Source of the DNA: Bradyrhizobium sp. LTSP849
GTDB taxonomy: Bacteria; Pseudomonadota; Alphaproteobacteria; Rhizobiales; Xanthobacteraceae
DNA: 64,000 nt
Assembly: GCF_000938255.1 (NCBI RefSeq)
Contig: NZ_JYMR01000004.1
Span: 186,001 to 250,000, forward strand
Reading direction: 5' to 3'
In this document: one piece after another, positions 44,929-55,346 of the stretch
How the letters are laid out: each line of letters opens with the position of its first letter
How positions within the stretch are numbered: the first letter of the stretch is position 1
Translations under genes and position numbers: made by a program
Notes under the pieces: generated by a model
The model's input: the letters and a program-made list of their open reading frames with translations, nothing else
Databases searched by the model: none
What the model was told of the DNA's origin: nothing

Positions 44929-45314
44929 GCCTTGGACCCTCCTTGGGACCTTCAATGGTGCCTAGAGACAGGCTCATGCCCTTCAACACCCGCATCCCAT
45001 GTTGGGTTCCCCAACCCCAACAGAAGCTGAACGGGGTTGCGTGATCATGACGCAACTGCCGCTCATCCGTCGTTCATATTGGAGTTTCAGGACGGCGGCG
45101 AACGGCGGGCTAAAGCGACACCAAACTGTTGCGGCGCAGACCCAAGAAATTTTGCCCAAGGAATTTCGGATTCGGAGGACGCGTCCATCAGCTTTCGCGA
45201 GCGGGGAGTTGATCAACTGAAGATAACCGGAAGCTTCCGCTGTATCTCGCGGGCCATCCCTGCTTAAAATGTCACCTCGCCGTCTCACCGGTTGCCTGGG
45301 TTAGTGCCTCCTTC
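44929..45314. other. 386-bp intergenic region
   Basis: Divergent promoter region between the Gly/Tyr-rich gene and the ABC exporter. I see no tRNA, repeat or convincing small gene. Promoter boxes cannot be located with confidence. Confidence 0.4.
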
Positions 45315-47123
45315 ATGTCCATTTTCAGCCTCTACACCCGTGTTCTCGAGCTGCTCGGCAAGGAGGCGCGGCTGGGCTGGCTGCTGGCGTTTGCCAATCT
45401 TCTGCTTGCCGCCTCGCAATTCGCCGAACCGGTGCTGTTCGGCCGCATCGTCGACGTGCTCTCCGGCAAGTCGGTGGCCGGATCGAACTCGGCCTGGCCG
45501 TTCCTGATGGCATGGGTCGCATTCGGGCTGTTCACCATCGCCTGTAGCGCGCTTGTGGCGCTGCAAGCCGACCGGCTCTCGCATCGCCAGCGCCAGGCGG
45601 TGCTGACTGACTATTTCGAGCACATCCTGCAACTGCCGCTGACCTTCCACTCGGGCACCCATTCGGGCCGGCTGATGAAAGTGATGCTCAACGGCACCGA
45701 TGCGCTGTGGCGGCTCTGGCTCGGCTTCTTCCGCGAGCACTTTGCGGCAATCCTGTCGGTCATAGTACTGCTGCCGCTGTCGCTCTATCTGAACTGGCGG
45801 CTCGCCATCCTCCTGTTCGTGCTCTGCATCGTCTTCACCGCGCTGACGACCTTCGTCGTGCGCAGAACCTTTGGCATGCAGATGCAGGTCGAGGAGCACT
45901 ATAGCGAGCTTTCCGCGCGCGCCTCCGACGCGCTCGGCAATGTCGCGCTGGTGCAGAGCTTCGTGCGCGTCGAATCCGAGGTGCAGGGCTTGCGCTCCGT
46001 CGCCAGTCAGTTGCTCGAGGCGCAGATGCCGGTCTTGTCCTGGTGGGCGCTTGTCACCGTCATCACGCGCGCCTCCACCACCATCACGGTGCTCGCGATC
46101 TTCACGCTCGGCATCTCGCTGCACGACCAGGGGCTCACCTCGGTCGGCGAGATCGTGATGTTCGTGAGCTTCGCCACGCTGCTGATCCAGAAGCTCGAGC
46201 AGGTCGTGAGCTTCATCAACAACGTCTTCATGGAAGCCCCGCGCCTGCGCGAGTTCTTCAACGTGCTCGATGCCGTGCCCGCGGTGCACGACCGTTCCGA
46301 CGCGATCGATGCCGGCAGGCTCTCCGGCCTCGTCGAGTTCAACGACGTCACCTTCTCCTATGACGGCAAGCGGCCGGCGGTCGAAGACCTCTCCTTTACC
46401 GCGCTGCCCGGCCAGACCATCGCGCTGGTCGGCCCGACCGGCGCCGGCAAATCGACCGCGATCGCGCTGCTGCATCGCGCCTTCGATCCGCAGTCCGGAT
46501 TCATCAGGATCGACGGCATGGACGTGCGCGGCGTCACGCTGACATCGCTGCGGCGGAACATCGGCGTGGTGTTCCAGGAGGCGCTCTTGTTCAACCGCTC
46601 GATCGCGGAGAATCTGCGCGTCGGCAAGCCGGATGCGACCGAAGCCGAGATGCGCAAGGCAGCCGAGCGTGCACAGGCACTCGAATTCATTGAGCGCAGT
46701 GGCGGCTTCGAAACCAATGCCGGCGAGCGCGGCCGCATGCTCTCCGGCGGCGAGCGGCAGCGGCTGTCGATCGCGCGCGCGCTGCTCAAGGACCCGCCGC
46801 TCCTGATTCTGGACGAAGCGACCAGCGCGCTCGACGCCGTCACCGAGGCCAAGGTGAACGCCGCTCTCGATGAAGTGATGAAGGGCCGTACCACTTTCGT
46901 GATCGCCCACCGCCTCTCCACCATCCGCAACGCCACGCGGATCCTGGTGTTCGACAACGGACGGGTCACCGAAAGCGGAACTTTCGATGAACTCGTGGCC
47001 AAAGGCGGCCATTTCGCCGAGCTCGCCAAGGCCCAGTTCATGGTGCAGGAGCAATCACAAGCGAATCCGCGGGCCAGCGTGACACCGGGTGAGGCTATCG
47101 CGACCGCGGCCAAATCCCCGTAG
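45315..47123 (+). CDS. ndvA: ABC exporter, NdvA-type (cyclic beta-1,2-glucan family)
   Basis: 602 residues, permease fused to ATPase. Six-helix transmembrane domain in residues 1-310, then GPTGAGKST (373-381, Walker A), LSGGERQR (475-482, signature), ILDEATSAL (Walker B) and IAHRLST (H-loop). The permease start ([26 protein letters not shown]) matches the NdvA/ChvA branch, which exports cyclic beta-1,2-glucan needed for osmoadaptation and plant infection. The partner NdvB synthase is not in the window. Other lipid or peptide exporters share the fold, so the substrate is likely but unproven. Confidence 0.78.
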   Translation: MSIFSLYTRVLELLGKEARLGWLLAFANLLLAASQFAEPVLFGRIVDVLSGKSVAGSNSAWPFLMAWVAFGLFTIACSALVALQADRLSHRQRQAVLTDYFEHILQLPLTFHSGTHSGRLMKVMLNGTDALWRLWLGFFREHFAAILSVIVLLPLSLYLNWRLAILLFVLCIVFTALTTFVVRRTFGMQMQVEEHYSELSARASDALGNVALVQSFVRVESEVQGLRSVASQLLEAQMPVLSWWALVTVITRASTTITVLAIFTLGISLHDQGLTSVGEIVMFVSFATLLIQKLEQVVSFINNVFMEAPRLREFFNVLDAVPAVHDRSDAIDAGRLSGLVEFNDVTFSYDGKRPAVEDLSFTALPGQTIALVGPTGAGKSTAIALLHRAFDPQSGFIRIDGMDVRGVTLTSLRRNIGVVFQEALLFNRSIAENLRVGKPDATEAEMRKAAERAQALEFIERSGGFETNAGERGRMLSGGERQRLSIARALLKDPPLLILDEATSALDAVTEAKVNAALDEVMKGRTTFVIAHRLSTIRNATRILVFDNGRVTESGTFDELVAKGGHFAELAKAQFMVQEQSQANPRASVTPGEAIATAAKSP

Positions 47124-47311
47124 CAAGTCCCCGCAGGACCGTCGAAATTCGGCCTATTTCATTGCGGAATACCGGGTGGAAACCCCTATTCTCGACGCAA
47201 GAGCCGGTATAGGTTTGCGACGCCGCAAGCGGCGCCGCTGGATTTCAGAACCGAACAAAGATCACGAGAGCCGCCCGGAACCGGCGGGTCTCCAAGGACC
47301 GGAATCGGATA

Positions 47312-48766
47312 GTGCACGCCTTTCGCCCGCTGCTTCGCAAATCCCTGTTCAATCTGTTCGCCGCGACTCTCGCAGTCGCTGCGCTGCTCGCACCGCGCAC
47401 GGCGCATGCCGAAGCGCTGCTTCTGATCGAGGCCGACAGCGGCAAGGTGTTGCAGGCGGATAATGCCACCATTCCCTGGTACCCGGCGTCCGTCACCAAG
47501 ATCATGACCGCCTATGTGACGCTGAAGGCGGTGAAGGACGGCAAGATCACGCTCGACACCTTGATCACGGTGTCGCCGACCGCGGCCTCGCAATCGCCGT
47601 CGAAGATGGGGTTCCGTCCGGGAACGCAGCTCACCGTCGACAACGCGCTGAAGATGATGCTGGTCAAGTCGGCGAACGACATGGCCGTGGTGCTCGCCGA
47701 AGGCGTCGGCGGTTCGATCGACGGCTTCTCGGTGATGATGAACGATACCGCCAAGAAGCTCGGCATGACGCAGACGAGCTACGTCAATCCCAACGGCCTG
47801 CCCGCCGACGGCCAGATCACGTCCGCGCGCGACCTCGGCATTCTCGCGCGCTCGTTCCTGCGTGACCTGCCGGAATACGAATATTTCGTGCACATCCCGG
47901 CGATCCGCCTCGGCAAGCGCGTCACGGGGAATTTCAACAAGCTGATCGGCCGCTATCCCGGCGCCGACGGTTTCAAGACCGGCTTCATCTGCGCCTCCGG
48001 TTACAACCTCGTGGCCTCGGCCACGCGCAACGGCCGCCGGCTGATCGCGGTCGTGCTCGGCGCGAACTCGGGCACCGCGCGCGCGGTGAAGGCGGCGCAG
48101 CTGCTGGAGCGCGGCTTCAGCCAAGACAATCTATCGTGGCTGCGTCCCTCGCTCGGCACCGTCGAAAACCTCGTGCCGGTCGACGCCTCGCCGCCGAACC
48201 TGCGCGAGGAAATGTGCGGCGGTCACCGCAAGCGGCCCGCCAGCGACGATGACGATGCATTGATCGCAACCAATGGCGGCACGTCCGGATCGGCATCCGC
48301 CACCGGCGGTGAAGCCCAGGTGACGTTCTTCACCGCGGGGCTTCAACCGCCCCTGATGAAGGCCTCCGAGTTGATGGCCTCGGCCCCGGCGGCCGCGGAG
48401 CCCGTGATTGTCTACACCGGGCCGACCCGCACCGGCACCGCCCTGATCGCAGCGGTCGCGGCCGACGCCGACCAGCAGGCCACCCCGAAGCCGCGTGGCA
48501 AGAAGTCGCGCGTCGCCAAGAAACCCGACGCCGGCAGCGACGCCAAGACGGATGGCAAGACGGCGGCGGCAAAGCCGGATGCTGCGAAGCCTGACACCAA
48601 GGGCGCCGCCAAGCCGGCTCCGATCAAGCACGCCGCGGCCAAGCCCGATGCGGCGGCGAAGCCCGCCGACAAGCCGGCCGCGAGCGGCGATCAGGCGGCC
48701 AAGCCCAAGGCAGCACCCAAGGCGGCCACCAAGCCTGCGGCCAAGCCCGCGCCGAACAACAGCTAG
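47312..48766 (+). CDS. D-alanyl-D-alanine carboxypeptidase (PBP5/S11) with Lys/Ala/Pro tail
   Basis: 484 residues, GTG start. Signal peptide (FAATLAVAALLAPRTAHA), then the S11 motifs: SVTK in PASVTKIMTAY, SAN in KSANDMAVVL, KTG in GFKTGFICASGYN. It trims pentapeptide side chains of peptidoglycan. The usual C-terminal amphipathic anchor is absent; after about residue 390 there are 90 residues of Lys/Ala/Pro repeats (KPDAAKPDTKGAAKPAP), similar to histone-like tails. The tail may bind peptidoglycan or another acidic polymer (inference). Confidence 0.88.
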   Translation: MHAFRPLLRKSLFNLFAATLAVAALLAPRTAHAEALLLIEADSGKVLQADNATIPWYPASVTKIMTAYVTLKAVKDGKITLDTLITVSPTAASQSPSKMGFRPGTQLTVDNALKMMLVKSANDMAVVLAEGVGGSIDGFSVMMNDTAKKLGMTQTSYVNPNGLPADGQITSARDLGILARSFLRDLPEYEYFVHIPAIRLGKRVTGNFNKLIGRYPGADGFKTGFICASGYNLVASATRNGRRLIAVVLGANSGTARAVKAAQLLERGFSQDNLSWLRPSLGTVENLVPVDASPPNLREEMCGGHRKRPASDDDDALIATNGGTSGSASATGGEAQVTFFTAGLQPPLMKASELMASAPAAAEPVIVYTGPTRTGTALIAAVAADADQQATPKPRGKKSRVAKKPDAGSDAKTDGKTAAAKPDAAKPDTKGAAKPAPIKHAAAKPDAAAKPADKPAASGDQAAKPKAAPKAATKPAAKPAPNNS

Positions 48767-48774
48767 GTTAGTGG

Positions 48775-48826
48775 CGCAAACCCGTTACGCTGCACCCGCA
48801 CTTCGCACTTGCGGCAGCGGTTTGCG
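48775..48826 (+). terminator. Possible hairpin terminator after the carboxypeptidase
   Basis: Nested stem: CGCAAACC (48775-48782) with GGTTTGCG (48819-48826), and GCTGC (48789-48793) with GCAGC (48814-48818). It begins 9 bases after the stop. No T run follows, so the terminator call is weak. Confidence 0.35.
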
Positions 48827-48960
48827 ACAATTCCAGTAGCCACTTTTCGGCCTTTGCCCTAAGCCTCGACCGCTTGCCAGCCGTTCCGGCAGGCTCGATA
48901 CTGCCGGCAATGAGGCAAGCCCGAGACACAACGGGCTCAGGTCAAGAGAGGGGAGTTTCC

Positions 48961-50646
48961 ATGGAGCGCATCTGGCTCAAGCAATATCCGCCCGGCGTGC
49001 CCGCTGATATTGAGCCGACCCAATACGCATCGCTGGTCGACCTCTTGGAGGAGAGCTTTACCAAGTTCGCCGACCGCAAGGCGTTCATCTGCATGGACAA
49101 GTCGATCAGCTACCGCGACCTCGACCAGATGTCGCTGGCGCTCGGCGCTTACCTGCAAGGCCGCGGCCTCCAGCGCGGTGCGCGCGTCGCGATCATGATG
49201 CCGAACGTGCTGCAATATCCGATCGCGACCGCCGCCGTGCTGCGCGCCGGTTTCGCGGTGGTCAACGTCAACCCGCTCTACACGCCGCGCGAGCTCGAGC
49301 ATCAGCTCAAGGATTCCGGCGCCGAAGTCGTCATCGTGCTGGAGAATTTTGCTCACACCGTCGAGCAGGTGATCGCCAAGACGGCGGTGAAGAATGTCAT
49401 CGTGGCCAGCATGGGCGACCTGCTCGGCTTCAAGGGCGTGATCGTCAATCTGGTCGTCCGCCGCGTGAAGAAGATGGTGCCGGCGTATTCGCTGCCGGGC
49501 GCGGTGTCGTTCAACGACGCGCTCTCGGCCGGCCGCAGTCTGACCTTCAACAAGCCAAAGCTGTCGCCGGGCGACGTCGCCTTCCTGCAATATACCGGCG
49601 GCACCACCGGCGTCTCCAAGGGCGCGACCCTGCTCCACCGCAACATCGTCGCCAACGTCTTGCAGAACGACGCCTGGCTCCAGCCGGCGCTGGCGCAGCC
49701 GCCGCAGATCGACCAGCTCCTGATCGTCTGCGCGCTGCCGCTCTATCACATCTTCGCGCTGACAGCCTGTTACCTGCTCGCGGTGCGCGCCGGCGGCTGC
49801 AATCTCCTGATTCCCAACCCGCGCGACATCGCGGGCTTCATCAAGGAGCTGGCCAAATACCAGGTCAACAGCTTCCCGGCCGTCAACACGCTCTACAACG
49901 GCCTGATGCACCATCCCGACTTCAAGAACCTCGACTTCTCCAAGCTGAAGATCTCCAACGGCGGCGGCATGGCGGTGCAACGCCCGGTCGCCGAGCAGTG
50001 GAAGGCGCTCACGGGATGCTCGATCGCCGAAGGCTACGGCCTGTCGGAGACGGCGCCGACGCTGACCTGCAACACCGCGACCAATTCGGAGTTCAACGGC
50101 ACCATCGGCATCCCCGTGCCCTCGACCTGGATCTCGATCCGCGACGACGACGGCAATGAGGTGCCGCTCGGCCAGCCCGGCGAGATCTGCGCCAAGGGTC
50201 CGCAGGTGATGGCGGGCTACTGGAACAGGCCGGAAGAGACCGCCAAGGTGATGACGGCCGACGGCTATTTCCGCACCGGCGACATCGGCGTGATGGACGA
50301 GAAGGGCTACTCCAAGATCGTCGACCGCAAGAAGGACATGATCCTGGTCTCGGGCTTCAACGTCTATCCGAACGAGATCGAGGAAGTGATCGCGAGCCAT
50401 CCGGGCGTGCTCGAATGCGCCGTGATCGGCATCCCCGATTCCAAGTCCGGCGAGGCGGTGAAGGCCTTTGTGGTGAAGAAGGATCCAAACCTCACGGCGG
50501 AAGATGTGGTCAAGTTCTGCCAGGGGCAGCTCACCGGCTACAAGGTGCCCAAGCACATCGAATTCCGCGCCGATTTGCCGAAGACCAATGTCGGCAAGAT
50601 TTTGCGCCGGCAGTTGCGGGACGAGAAGAAGGCGGAGGCGGCGTAA
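48961..50646 (+). CDS. fadD: Long-chain fatty-acid-CoA ligase
   Basis: 561 residues, adenylate-forming enzyme. Signature YTGGTTGVSKGATLLHRN (P-loop) and GYFRTGDIGVMDEKGYSKIVDRKKDMI with the C-terminal GKILRRQLRDEK catalytic Lys. The overall pattern (MERIWLKQYPPGVPADIEP) is FadD-like. It activates fatty acids for beta-oxidation. The ATG at 48961 is preceded by GGGGAG. Confidence 0.92.
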   Translation: MERIWLKQYPPGVPADIEPTQYASLVDLLEESFTKFADRKAFICMDKSISYRDLDQMSLALGAYLQGRGLQRGARVAIMMPNVLQYPIATAAVLRAGFAVVNVNPLYTPRELEHQLKDSGAEVVIVLENFAHTVEQVIAKTAVKNVIVASMGDLLGFKGVIVNLVVRRVKKMVPAYSLPGAVSFNDALSAGRSLTFNKPKLSPGDVAFLQYTGGTTGVSKGATLLHRNIVANVLQNDAWLQPALAQPPQIDQLLIVCALPLYHIFALTACYLLAVRAGGCNLLIPNPRDIAGFIKELAKYQVNSFPAVNTLYNGLMHHPDFKNLDFSKLKISNGGGMAVQRPVAEQWKALTGCSIAEGYGLSETAPTLTCNTATNSEFNGTIGIPVPSTWISIRDDDGNEVPLGQPGEICAKGPQVMAGYWNRPEETAKVMTADGYFRTGDIGVMDEKGYSKIVDRKKDMILVSGFNVYPNEIEEVIASHPGVLECAVIGIPDSKSGEAVKAFVVKKDPNLTAEDVVKFCQGQLTGYKVPKHIEFRADLPKTNVGKILRRQLRDEKKAEAA

Positions 50647-50681
50647 GCTCGCCTCTCCACCGTCATTGCGAGGATTTCATC

Positions 50682-50807
50682 GTCGTCCCGGCGAAGGCCG
50701 GACCCATACCGCGGAATCCATCAATGGCGCATGTTCGCCGCTCCGAACGACGAGTCTTCGCCAAATCACGTCCTGTGGCTATGGGTCCCGGCCTTCGCCG
50801 GGACGAC
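50682..50807. repeat. Inverted-repeat element, type A copy 2
   Basis: 28-bp units at 50682-50708 (one G missing) and 50780-50807, core of 71 bp. It begins 36 bp after the fadD stop. The core contains CGCGGAATCCATCAATGG and TCTTCGCCAAATCACGTCC, matching copy 3. Confidence 0.85.
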
Positions 50808-50915
50808 ACCGAAGATGCAGCCGCAGATGTGCCTCATCACACAGCGGTGAAGCCGTTTCCCTCTCCGCGTAAAATGCTCTAGAACAGCCTCGGCCCCTTT
50901 CCACGGAGACTAACG

Positions 50916-51401
50916 ATGACCATCCAGATTGGCGACAAGCTGCCCGAGGCGAAATTCCGCGTGATGACGGCGGAAGGCCCGCAGGTGAAGACCACCGACG
51001 ATATCTTCAAGGGCAAGAAGGTGGCGCTGTTCGCCGTGCCCGGCGCCTATACCGGCACCTGCCACAAGATGCACCTGCCGAGCATCTTCCTCAACGCCTA
51101 CGCCATCAAGGACAAGGGCGTCGACAGCATTGCCATCATCTCCGTCAACGACGCCTTCGTCATGAACGCCTGGAAGCGCGACACCGACCAGCGCGACGAG
51201 GCCACCTTCCTCGCTGACGGCAATGCCGATTTCACCAAGGCGATTGGCATGGAGCTCGATGCCTCCGCCAACGGCCTGGGCATCCGCTCCAAGCGCTATT
51301 CGATGCTGATCGAGGACGGCGTGGTCAAGAAGCTGAACCTCGAGGCGATGCCCGGCAAGGTCGAGGTCTCCGGCGGCGATACGCTGCTCGGGCAGCTGTA
51401 A
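50916..51401 (+). CDS. Peroxiredoxin, Prx5/AhpC-like
   Basis: 161 residues. The peroxidatic Cys is in PGAYTGTCHKMHLPS (Cys49). This is the Prx5/PrxII type, where the family motif is PGAFTPTCxxxHLP. MTIQIGDKLPEAKF at the start and GKVEVSGGDTLLGQL at the end are family-typical. It reduces hydroperoxides in the cytosol using thioredoxin or glutaredoxin. An ordinary start with GGAG upstream. Confidence 0.92.
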   Translation: MTIQIGDKLPEAKFRVMTAEGPQVKTTDDIFKGKKVALFAVPGAYTGTCHKMHLPSIFLNAYAIKDKGVDSIAIISVNDAFVMNAWKRDTDQRDEATFLADGNADFTKAIGMELDASANGLGIRSKRYSMLIEDGVVKKLNLEAMPGKVEVSGGDTLLGQL

Positions 51402-51432
51402 GGCGGCCAACGCCTGTAGCCACATCTGACAC

Positions 51433-51537
51433 TGTCATGCCCTGCGAAAGCGGGGCATCCAGTATTCCAGAGACGGTTATTGTTGAATCGAGAGGCCGCG
51501 GCGTACTGGATCGCCCGGTCAAGCCGGGCGATGACGG
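51433..51537. repeat. Palindromic repeat, type B copy 1
   Basis: Hairpins at both ends: CATGCCCTGCGAAAGCGGGGCAT on the left and CGCCCGGTCAAGCCGGGCG on the right, with an AGTATTCCAGAG / GGCGTACTGG segment between. The right half ends GATGAC. It lies between the Prx5 and rnhA genes. A second copy is at 55347. Confidence 0.65.
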
Positions 51538-51565
51538 CGAGCGTGGAGAGAGCAGGCGCTCTCGC

Positions 51566-52018
51566 CTACGCCTTCAACCTTGCCATCGCGACCCCATCAC
51601 GCGCGAGCTGATCCGCACGTTCATTCTCCGGATGGCCGGCGTGGCCCTTGACCCAGTGCCAGCGCACGTCATGGGCCTTTAGCGCGGCATCGAGCCGCTG
51701 CCATAGCTCGACATTCTTCACCGGCTTCTTGTCGGCGGTGCGCCAGCCGTTGCGCTTCCAGCCGTGGATCCAGCCGGTGATGCCCTGCCGGACATATTGG
51801 CTGTCGGTGTAGAGATCGACGGTGCACGGCTTCTTCAGCGCTTCCAGCGCGGAGATCGCCGCCATCAATTCCATCTGGTTGTTGGTAGTGTGCAGCAGGC
51901 CGCCGTTCAGCTCCTTCTCCTTGTCGCCGAACTTCAGGATCGCGCCCCAGCCGCCGGGCCCCGGATTTCCCGAGCAGGCGCCGTCCGTATAGATCGTGAC
52001 AGTGGGAAGCTCGCTCAC
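51566..52018 (-). CDS. rnhA: Ribonuclease HI
   Basis: 150 residues, standard bacterial RNase HI. Catalytic region [18 protein letters not shown], the Glu in NNQMELMAA, and Asp in [10 protein letters not shown] and [11 protein letters not shown]. It removes RNA from RNA-DNA hybrids. It overlaps thrB by 4 bp and is the last gene of the ispH-thrB-rnhA run. Confidence 0.95.
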   Translation of the reverse strand: MSELPTVTIYTDGACSGNPGPGGWGAILKFGDKEKELNGGLLHTTNNQMELMAAISALEALKKPCTVDLYTDSQYVRQGITGWIHGWKRNGWRTADKKPVKNVELWQRLDAALKAHDVRWHWVKGHAGHPENERADQLARDGVAMARLKA

Positions 52019-52998
52019 GCGACCAGTCCTGACGGCATCAGCCCATAGTCGCGCGCGGTTGAGACGCTCTGGTGGAAGCGCAGCTTGCGGACATATTCCA
52101 AAGGATCCTTCGGCTTCACCAGCGCACCAGGCGGCACGTTGAGCCAGTCGACCAGCCGCGTCAGCAGGAAGCGGATTGCCGCGCCACGCGCCAGCAACGG
52201 CAGCGCGGCCTCTTCTGCCTCACTCAGCTTGCGCACCCGGCCATAGGCATTGAGGAAGGCGCGGGCCTTGGTGACGTTGAAGGAATGATCCGGCTCGAAA
52301 CACCAGGCGTTGAGACAGATCGCGACGTCATAGGCCAGCATATCGTTGCAGGCGAAGGTGAAGTCGATGATGCCCGAGAGCTGGTCGCCGAGGAAGAAGA
52401 CGTTGTCGTTGAAGAGATCGGCGTGGATCACGCCTTCGGGCAAATTGTTCGGCCAGACGCCGCTCGAGAGCGTGTCGAGCTCGGCAGCGAGAAATGCGCG
52501 CAGACCCGGCTGCACCTCGTCGGCCCGGTGTGCTGCCGCATCGAACAGCGGCCGCCAGCCCGAGACCGAGAGCGCGTTGGCGCGCTGAACCGCGAAATTG
52601 GCGCCGGCCAGATGCATCTTCGCCAGCGCGTCGCCGACGCCGGCGCAATGCGCGGCGCTCGGCTTGCGCGGCCAGACGCCTTCGAGAAAGGTGATGATCG
52701 CCGCCGGCCGTCCCGACAGCTCGCGCAGCGCCTCGCCGTCTTTCGCCTTCACCGGCAGCGGGCAATTGATGCCGTGCTCGGCGAGATGCGTCATCAGCGC
52801 GAGGAAGTACGGCAGATCGTTCTTCGCCACGCGCTTCTCATAGAGCGTGAGGATGAACGAGCCTTGAGTCGTGTGCAGCAGGAAGTTGGAGTTTTCGACG
52901 CCCTCGGCGATGCCCTTGTAGGAGAGCAATTCGCCGAGATCGTATTGCTTCAGGAAATCCGCAAGCTCGTCGGCGGCAACGTCGGTGTAGACCGCCAT
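52015..52998 (-). CDS. thrB: Homoserine kinase (aminoglycoside-phosphotransferase-like, ThrB2 type)
   Basis: 327 residues, APH/choline-kinase fold. [16 protein letters not shown] is the common alphaproteobacterial start; [13 protein letters not shown] is the catalytic loop, and [19 protein letters not shown] the metal-binding region. It makes O-phospho-L-homoserine for threonine synthesis. It is not the GHMP-type ThrB of enterobacteria. It starts 6 bp after ispH and overlaps rnhA by 4 bp. Confidence 0.9.
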   Translation of the reverse strand: MAVYTDVAADELADFLKQYDLGELLSYKGIAEGVENSNFLLHTTQGSFILTLYEKRVAKNDLPYFLALMTHLAEHGINCPLPVKAKDGEALRELSGRPAAIITFLEGVWPRKPSAAHCAGVGDALAKMHLAGANFAVQRANALSVSGWRPLFDAAAHRADEVQPGLRAFLAAELDTLSSGVWPNNLPEGVIHADLFNDNVFFLGDQLSGIIDFTFACNDMLAYDVAICLNAWCFEPDHSFNVTKARAFLNAYGRVRKLSEAEEAALPLLARGAAIRFLLTRLVDWLNVPPGALVKPKDPLEYVRKLRFHQSVSTARDYGLMPSGLVA

Positions 52999-53004
52999 AA
53001 AAGT

Positions 53005-53973
53005 CTACTCGGCGGCGGCTTCGGGGCGCACCTGGCGCGGCAGCGGGAAGAACTCGTTCTCTTCCGCGGCCGAGACCGTCTCCACATGCAGCGTGAAGCG
53101 CTCGGCGAAGGCGTCCATGATCTCCTCGACGATCACCTCCGGCGCCGAGGCGCCCGCTGTGATGCCAAGGCTGGTGATGTTCTCGAACCGCTTCCAGTCG
53201 ATCTCGGTGGCGCGCTGCGCCAGCACTGCGATCGGGCAGCCCTCGCGCTCGGCGACTTCGCGCAAGCGCTGCGAGTTCGACGAGTTCGGCGCACCGACCA
53301 CGATCAGGGCGTCGACCACCGGCGCCACCTTCTTGACCGCAAGCTGGCGGTTGGTGGTGGCGTAGCAGATGTCTTCCTTGTGCGGCCCGTTGATGTTCGG
53401 GAAGCGCTCCTTCAGCAACGCCACGATCTCCGCAGTGTCGTCGATCGACAGCGTGGTCTGGGTCACGAAGGCGAGGTTGTTCGGATCCTTCGGCGCGATG
53501 GTCTTGGCGTCCTCGGCGGTCTCGATCAGCGTGACCGCACCAACCGGAAGCTGGCCGAGCGTGCCGACCACCTCGGGGTGATGGGAATGGCCGATCAGGA
53601 AGATCTCGCGGCCGCGCTTGAAATGGATCGCGGCCTCGCGGTGCACCTTGGTCACCAGCGGGCAGGTCGCGTCCAGCGAGAACAGATTGCGGGACTGGGC
53701 GTCTGACGGGACCGACTTCGGCACGCCATGGGCCGAGAAGACCACCGGCGCAGTGGTGTTTACCGGAATCTCGGCGAGCTCCTCGACGAAGATCGCGCCC
53801 TTCTTTTTCAACCCATCGACGACGTATTTGTTGTGCACAATCTCATGGCGAACATAGACCGGGGCACCATACTTATCGAGCGCCCGTTCCACGGTATCGA
53901 TCGCCCGGACCACCCCGGCGCAGAAGCCGCGGGGAGAACAAAGCACGATCTTGAGGTCTGGTTTGGCTGACAT
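53005..53973 (-). CDS. ispH: 4-hydroxy-3-methylbut-2-enyl diphosphate reductase
   Basis: 322 residues. Cys positions of the iron-sulfur cluster: [28 protein letters not shown] and [11 protein letters not shown]. HxP-type and SxN motifs follow ([11 protein letters not shown]). It makes IPP and DMAPP in the last step of the MEP pathway. The ATG at 53973 is chosen over a GTG 8 codons upstream. It heads an operon with thrB and rnhA and is divergent from trcR. Confidence 0.95.
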   Translation of the reverse strand: MSAKPDLKIVLCSPRGFCAGVVRAIDTVERALDKYGAPVYVRHEIVHNKYVVDGLKKKGAIFVEELAEIPVNTTAPVVFSAHGVPKSVPSDAQSRNLFSLDATCPLVTKVHREAAIHFKRGREIFLIGHSHHPEVVGTLGQLPVGAVTLIETAEDAKTIAPKDPNNLAFVTQTTLSIDDTAEIVALLKERFPNINGPHKEDICYATTNRQLAVKKVAPVVDALIVVGAPNSSNSQRLREVAEREGCPIAVLAQRATEIDWKRFENITSLGITAGASAPEVIVEEIMDAFAERFTLHVETVSAAEENEFFPLPRQVRPEAAAE

Positions 53974-54214
53974 TGAGCGATCTCGGGACCGAATCACCTG
54001 CCAAATGGGCGGGAAGCGGTCGATGAATGGAATAGGGCTTGGTACGGGCTTACAGGGAATTGGGCCCCCTTTCGGGCGCTGTCAAGGCACTATCTATAGC
54101 AGAACCATTGCGTGGCTACCCCCTCCGGGCTTATATAGCGCGAATTCCCAGTCATCGCTGATGACCACCGGCTTCGCCTCCAAAGGGGTGGGCGAAGCAC
54201 AAAGGAGATTTGCC

Positions 54215-54910
54215 ATGAGCAACGCACCTCTGATGCCCAAGGCGACCGCCGTCTGGCTGCTCGACAACACCGCGCTGACCTTCGACCAGGTCGCCGATTT
54301 CACCAAGATGCATCCGCTGGAGATCCGGGCGATCGCGGACGGCGACGCCGCCCAGGGCATCAAGGGCATGGACCCCATTTCCAACGGCCAGCTGAGCCGT
54401 GAGGAGATCGAGAAGGCCGAGAAGAACCCGGATGCCCGGCTCCGCCTTCAGGAGAGCAAGGTGGTGCTGCCGCCTCAGCCCAAGCGCAAGGGTCCGCGCT
54501 ACACCCCGGTGTCACGCCGCCACGAGCGCCCGAGCGCCATCCTCTGGTTGCTGCGCAACCATGCCGAGCTCAAGGATGCCCAGATCATGCGCCTGGTCGG
54601 CACCACCAAGAGCACGATCGCCAGCGTGCGCGACCGCACCCACTGGAACACCTCGTCGCTGACGCCGATCGACCCGGTGACGCTCGGTCTCTGCTCGCAG
54701 ATCGAGCTCGATTTCGAGGTGGCGCGCGCGGCCAAGGAAAAGCCGATCGACACAGCCTATGGCGGCGCGACGCTGCTGCCGGCGTCCGAGACCACCAAGA
54801 AGGACGAGTTCGAGCCGGCAGAGAAGTCGAGCGACGACCTCAACGTCGACGCCGTGTTCGCCAAGCTGAAGACGCTCGGCGGCAAGAAGCAGGAGCAAGA
54901 GGAGGAGTAG
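54215..54910 (+). CDS. trcR: DUF1013 / TrcR cell-cycle transcriptional regulator
   Basis: 231 residues. MPKATAVWLLDNTALTFDQV and AILWLLRNHAELKDAQIMRL with a helix-turn-helix-like TKSTIASVRDRTHWN form the DUF1013 domain restricted to alphaproteobacteria. TrcR is reported in this group as a CtrA-linked essential regulator. AAAGGAG precedes the ATG. A terminator follows at 54947-54974. Confidence 0.88.
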   Translation: MSNAPLMPKATAVWLLDNTALTFDQVADFTKMHPLEIRAIADGDAAQGIKGMDPISNGQLSREEIEKAEKNPDARLRLQESKVVLPPQPKRKGPRYTPVSRRHERPSAILWLLRNHAELKDAQIMRLVGTTKSTIASVRDRTHWNTSSLTPIDPVTLGLCSQIELDFEVARAAKEKPIDTAYGGATLLPASETTKKDEFEPAEKSSDDLNVDAVFAKLKTLGGKKQEQEEE

Positions 54911-54946
54911 TCCTTCGCTCTCCATTCGCTATCGAATACGATTCAG

Positions 54947-54974
54947 ACGCGGCGGGGCGACCTGCCGCGTTTTT
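54947..54974 (+). terminator. Rho-independent terminator of trcR
   Basis: 7-bp arms ACGCGGC (54947-54953) and GCCGCGT (54964-54970) followed by TTTTT. It begins 37 bp after the stop. Confidence 0.75.
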
Positions 54975-54999
54975 GTTTGATCCTCTCCGGCGTCGCGCC

Positions 55000-55269
55000 T
55001 TACGGCCGCTCCGGATGGTTGAGCATGTACTCGCCGAGATCGCGCTGGCGGCGGTCGGAACGGGCGACTGCGGCATTGCGCTGAACGTCACGGTCCTTGC
55101 GGCAGGCCACGTATTCGGGCGAGCCGGATGCATAGCCGCGGCTCTGGCAGACCGCATCGTCGTCGTCACCGCCCATCGCCGTCGGCGTCTGGTAGCGCGC
55201 CGAGCAGGCGGAGAGCGCCATGGCGAGCAGCACGGCAGTGAGCAGGCGCGGCGCAGTGGAGAGCGGCAT
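55000..55269 (-). CDS. Small lipoprotein
   Basis: 89 residues. LLTAVLLAMALSAC is a signal peptide with a lipobox (LSAC), so the mature protein would be a lipid-anchored 69-residue product rich in charged residues (GGDDDDAVCQSRGYASGSPEY). Two further Cys follow. No function assigned. GAGGAC precedes the ATG. Confidence 0.72.
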   Translation of the reverse strand: MPLSTAPRLLTAVLLAMALSACSARYQTPTAMGGDDDDAVCQSRGYASGSPEYVACRKDRDVQRNAAVARSDRRQRDLGEYMLNHPERP

Positions 55270-55346
55270 CAAGGGTCCTCTATTGTCCGGCACTTGTAGC
55301 GCCGAATGAGGAAAATGTAAGTCCGCGGACGCCGCTCCCCGCTCGC

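Noticed and set aside
45285..47054. Long open frame on the minus strand opposite the ABC exporter
   Set aside because: GC-rich shadow frame: Arg/Glu/His-rich, no domain, and fully opposite a clear ABC exporter. The same applies to 47186-48124, 48937-50556, 55443-57530 and 60878-62956.
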